A DNA stretch of 10,106 bases from Pinguiococcus pyrenoidosus (taxonomy: Eukaryota > Sar > Pinguiophyceae > Pinguiochrysidales > Pinguiochrysidaceae), in assembly GCA_019677205.1 (NCBI GenBank), contig JAAMXY010000937.1, positions 64,001 through 74,106 on the forward strand, read 5' to 3'. Below, one piece after another: positions 9,310-10,106 of this stretch (within the stretch, counting starts at the first letter, position 1; the number at the start of each line of letters is the position of its first letter). The notes beneath the pieces were generated by a model that made no database searches, was not told the origin of the DNA, and saw nothing but the letters and a program-made list of their open reading frames with translations. A program made the position numbers and the translations under genes.

Positions 9310-10017
9310 CTACAGCGAGGCGTTCTTCTGCCCAAGCAGGCCGAGAAGGGCAGAAACCGCTTCTTCCTCCCCAAACTCGGGGTCATTGCCGCGAAGGTCA
9401 GGCGCGCTGCTGCTCCGCCGAAGGCTGGTGAGGTCGTACCGCATGGACTTGCGAGACGGCTCGTAGTCTGCCTCGTCCATCGACGCCGAGTCGCTGGTCT
9501 CCGCGCTGGACATGCTGAGGTGGTCGCTGCCATCGTAGGAGGACGCGCTGGCCGCGAAGGCCATCGGCTGCGCCCGGATGGGGCTGCTTTGCATGGGGCT
9601 GCTTTGCACGGGGCTGCCAAGCCCCAGCAGGTTCGGGTGCGACTGCGGCCCCATGCCGCTGGCAGCCATCAGCCCGTTGCCGTTCGAGGCGTGCTCGAAA
9701 GGCGACGGCGTCCTCGAGATGGGAATGCCGTTCTGGGACTCGACTTTCCGCTTGACGGGCGACCGCTTGATCAACCGAATCATGTCGACCTGGCCGCGTC
9801 GGAAGAGCGGGTTGGCGTAGACCAGCCTGTCGAAGGTCTTGTTGTGCACGTAGAAGTTGTAGAGGTTCAACTGGCGCTGGAAGCTGTTCCACTTCGCACT
9901 GCGGAAGTATTTCGGCAGCACCTCGTTCGCGAAACGCTGCTGGTCGCAGATGACGAAGGAATCTCCTTGCGAAGTCCAGGTCACGATCTCCGGGCTCTCC
10001 TCTTCCAGCATCTTGAC
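9310..10017 (-). CDS. Heat shock factor (HSF-type transcription factor), last exon, 5' part outside the window
   Basis: The exon encodes 235 residues and begins after the acceptor CTGCCGCAG. It opens with VKMLEEESPEIVTWTSQG, which in HSF proteins follows the first helix of the DNA-binding domain, so an upstream exon must supply that helix. No usable donor appears before the window edge, so the gene is partial. The domain continues with FVICDQQRFANEVLPKYF, the recognition helix SFQRQLNLYNF, a wing, and NPLFRRGQVDMIRLIKR. HSFs bind inverted nGAAn repeats in the nucleus and control stress genes, usually as trimers. After the domain come basic KRSPVKRK, a Ser/Pro/Met-rich linker, the Ser-rich motif LRRSSSAPDL and an acidic-then-hydrophobic end (EEEAVSALLGLLG) resembling a short activation motif. 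I see no long heptad-repeat trimerisation region in this exon. Confidence 0.9.
   Translation of the reverse strand, partial: VKMLEEESPEIVTWTSQGDSFVICDQQRFANEVLPKYFRSAKWNSFQRQLNLYNFYVHNKTFDRLVYANPLFRRGQVDMIRLIKRSPVKRKVESQNGIPISRTPSPFEHASNGNGLMAASGMGPQSHPNLLGLGSPVQSSPMQSSPIRAQPMAFAASASSYDGSDHLSMSSAETSDSASMDEADYEPSRKSMRYDLTSLRRSSSAPDLRGNDPEFGEEEAVSALLGLLGQKNASL
9578..9622. repeat. 15-bp in-frame tandem repeat within the HSF coding exon
   Basis: Two identical 15-base units at 9578-9592 and 9593-9607, and a diverged third at 9608-9622, encode the repeated peptide QSSP(M/V/I) in the Ser/Pro-rich linker of the HSF protein. The 15-base period keeps the reading frame, so copy-number change would only lengthen the linker. 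Confidence 0.8.
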
Positions 10018-10106
10018 CTGCGGCAGGGGAGACGTGCTGGTGAGTCACGGTGCGGCACAGCGGCTGGCCGATCTTAGCCTCGCGCTGCGGATCAGGCCTT
10101 CTGCGC

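Noticed and set aside
10018-10048. A 31-bp intron at the start of the HSF exon, with a donor at GTGACTC inside the window
   Set aside because: It is too short compared with all other introns here, and the sequence before it does not encode the expected first HSF helix.
1-10106. Mobile element, viral insertion or CRISPR array
   Set aside because: No reverse transcriptase, transposase or integrase motifs, no long terminal repeats, and no regularly spaced repeats with unique spacers were seen.

Overview
This window is nuclear DNA from a eukaryote. It has GT-AG spliceosomal introns, mostly 57-104 bp, GC-rich exons, a Kozak-type start, and two classic eukaryotic transcription-factor families (MYB and HSF). 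No bacterial features are seen. The intron style, the c-Myb-like R2R3 protein and the stand-alone HSF would suit a heterokont (stramenopile) alga or a related protist. That placement is inference; the sequence alone does not fix the species.

Layout. (1) 208-3509, minus strand: a gene I reconstruct as 16 exons, all joining in frame, giving about 714 residues. It has a predicted signal peptide, an unrecognised N-terminal half with N-glycosylation sequons, and a clear GT4-type glycosyltransferase C-terminal half. (2) 3510-5037: the divergent intergenic region, about 1.5 kb. It may hold a small doubtful minus-strand gene (4062-4616). (3) 5038-7895, plus strand: a five-exon gene for an 838-residue R2R3 MYB protein whose DNA-binding domain closely resembles animal c-Myb. 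It has a six-residue insertion in R2 and a very long, low-complexity C-terminal region. (4) 7896-9309: the convergent intergenic region, with a 17-bp tandem repeat (8170-8278) and a perfect 20-bp palindrome (9070-9089). (5) 9310-10017, minus strand: the last exon of a heat shock factor gene whose 5' exon(s) lie beyond the window edge.

The glycosyltransferase and MYB genes are divergent and share an upstream region. The MYB and HSF genes are convergent and share a downstream region. Nothing suggests that the three act in one pathway. They look like ordinary eukaryotic neighbours: one carbohydrate-transferring enzyme likely tied to the secretory route, and two nuclear DNA-binding regulators. 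I see no mobile element, RNA gene, CRISPR array or viral gene. The least expected features are the architecture of the glycosyltransferase protein and the inserted R2 repeat of the MYB.
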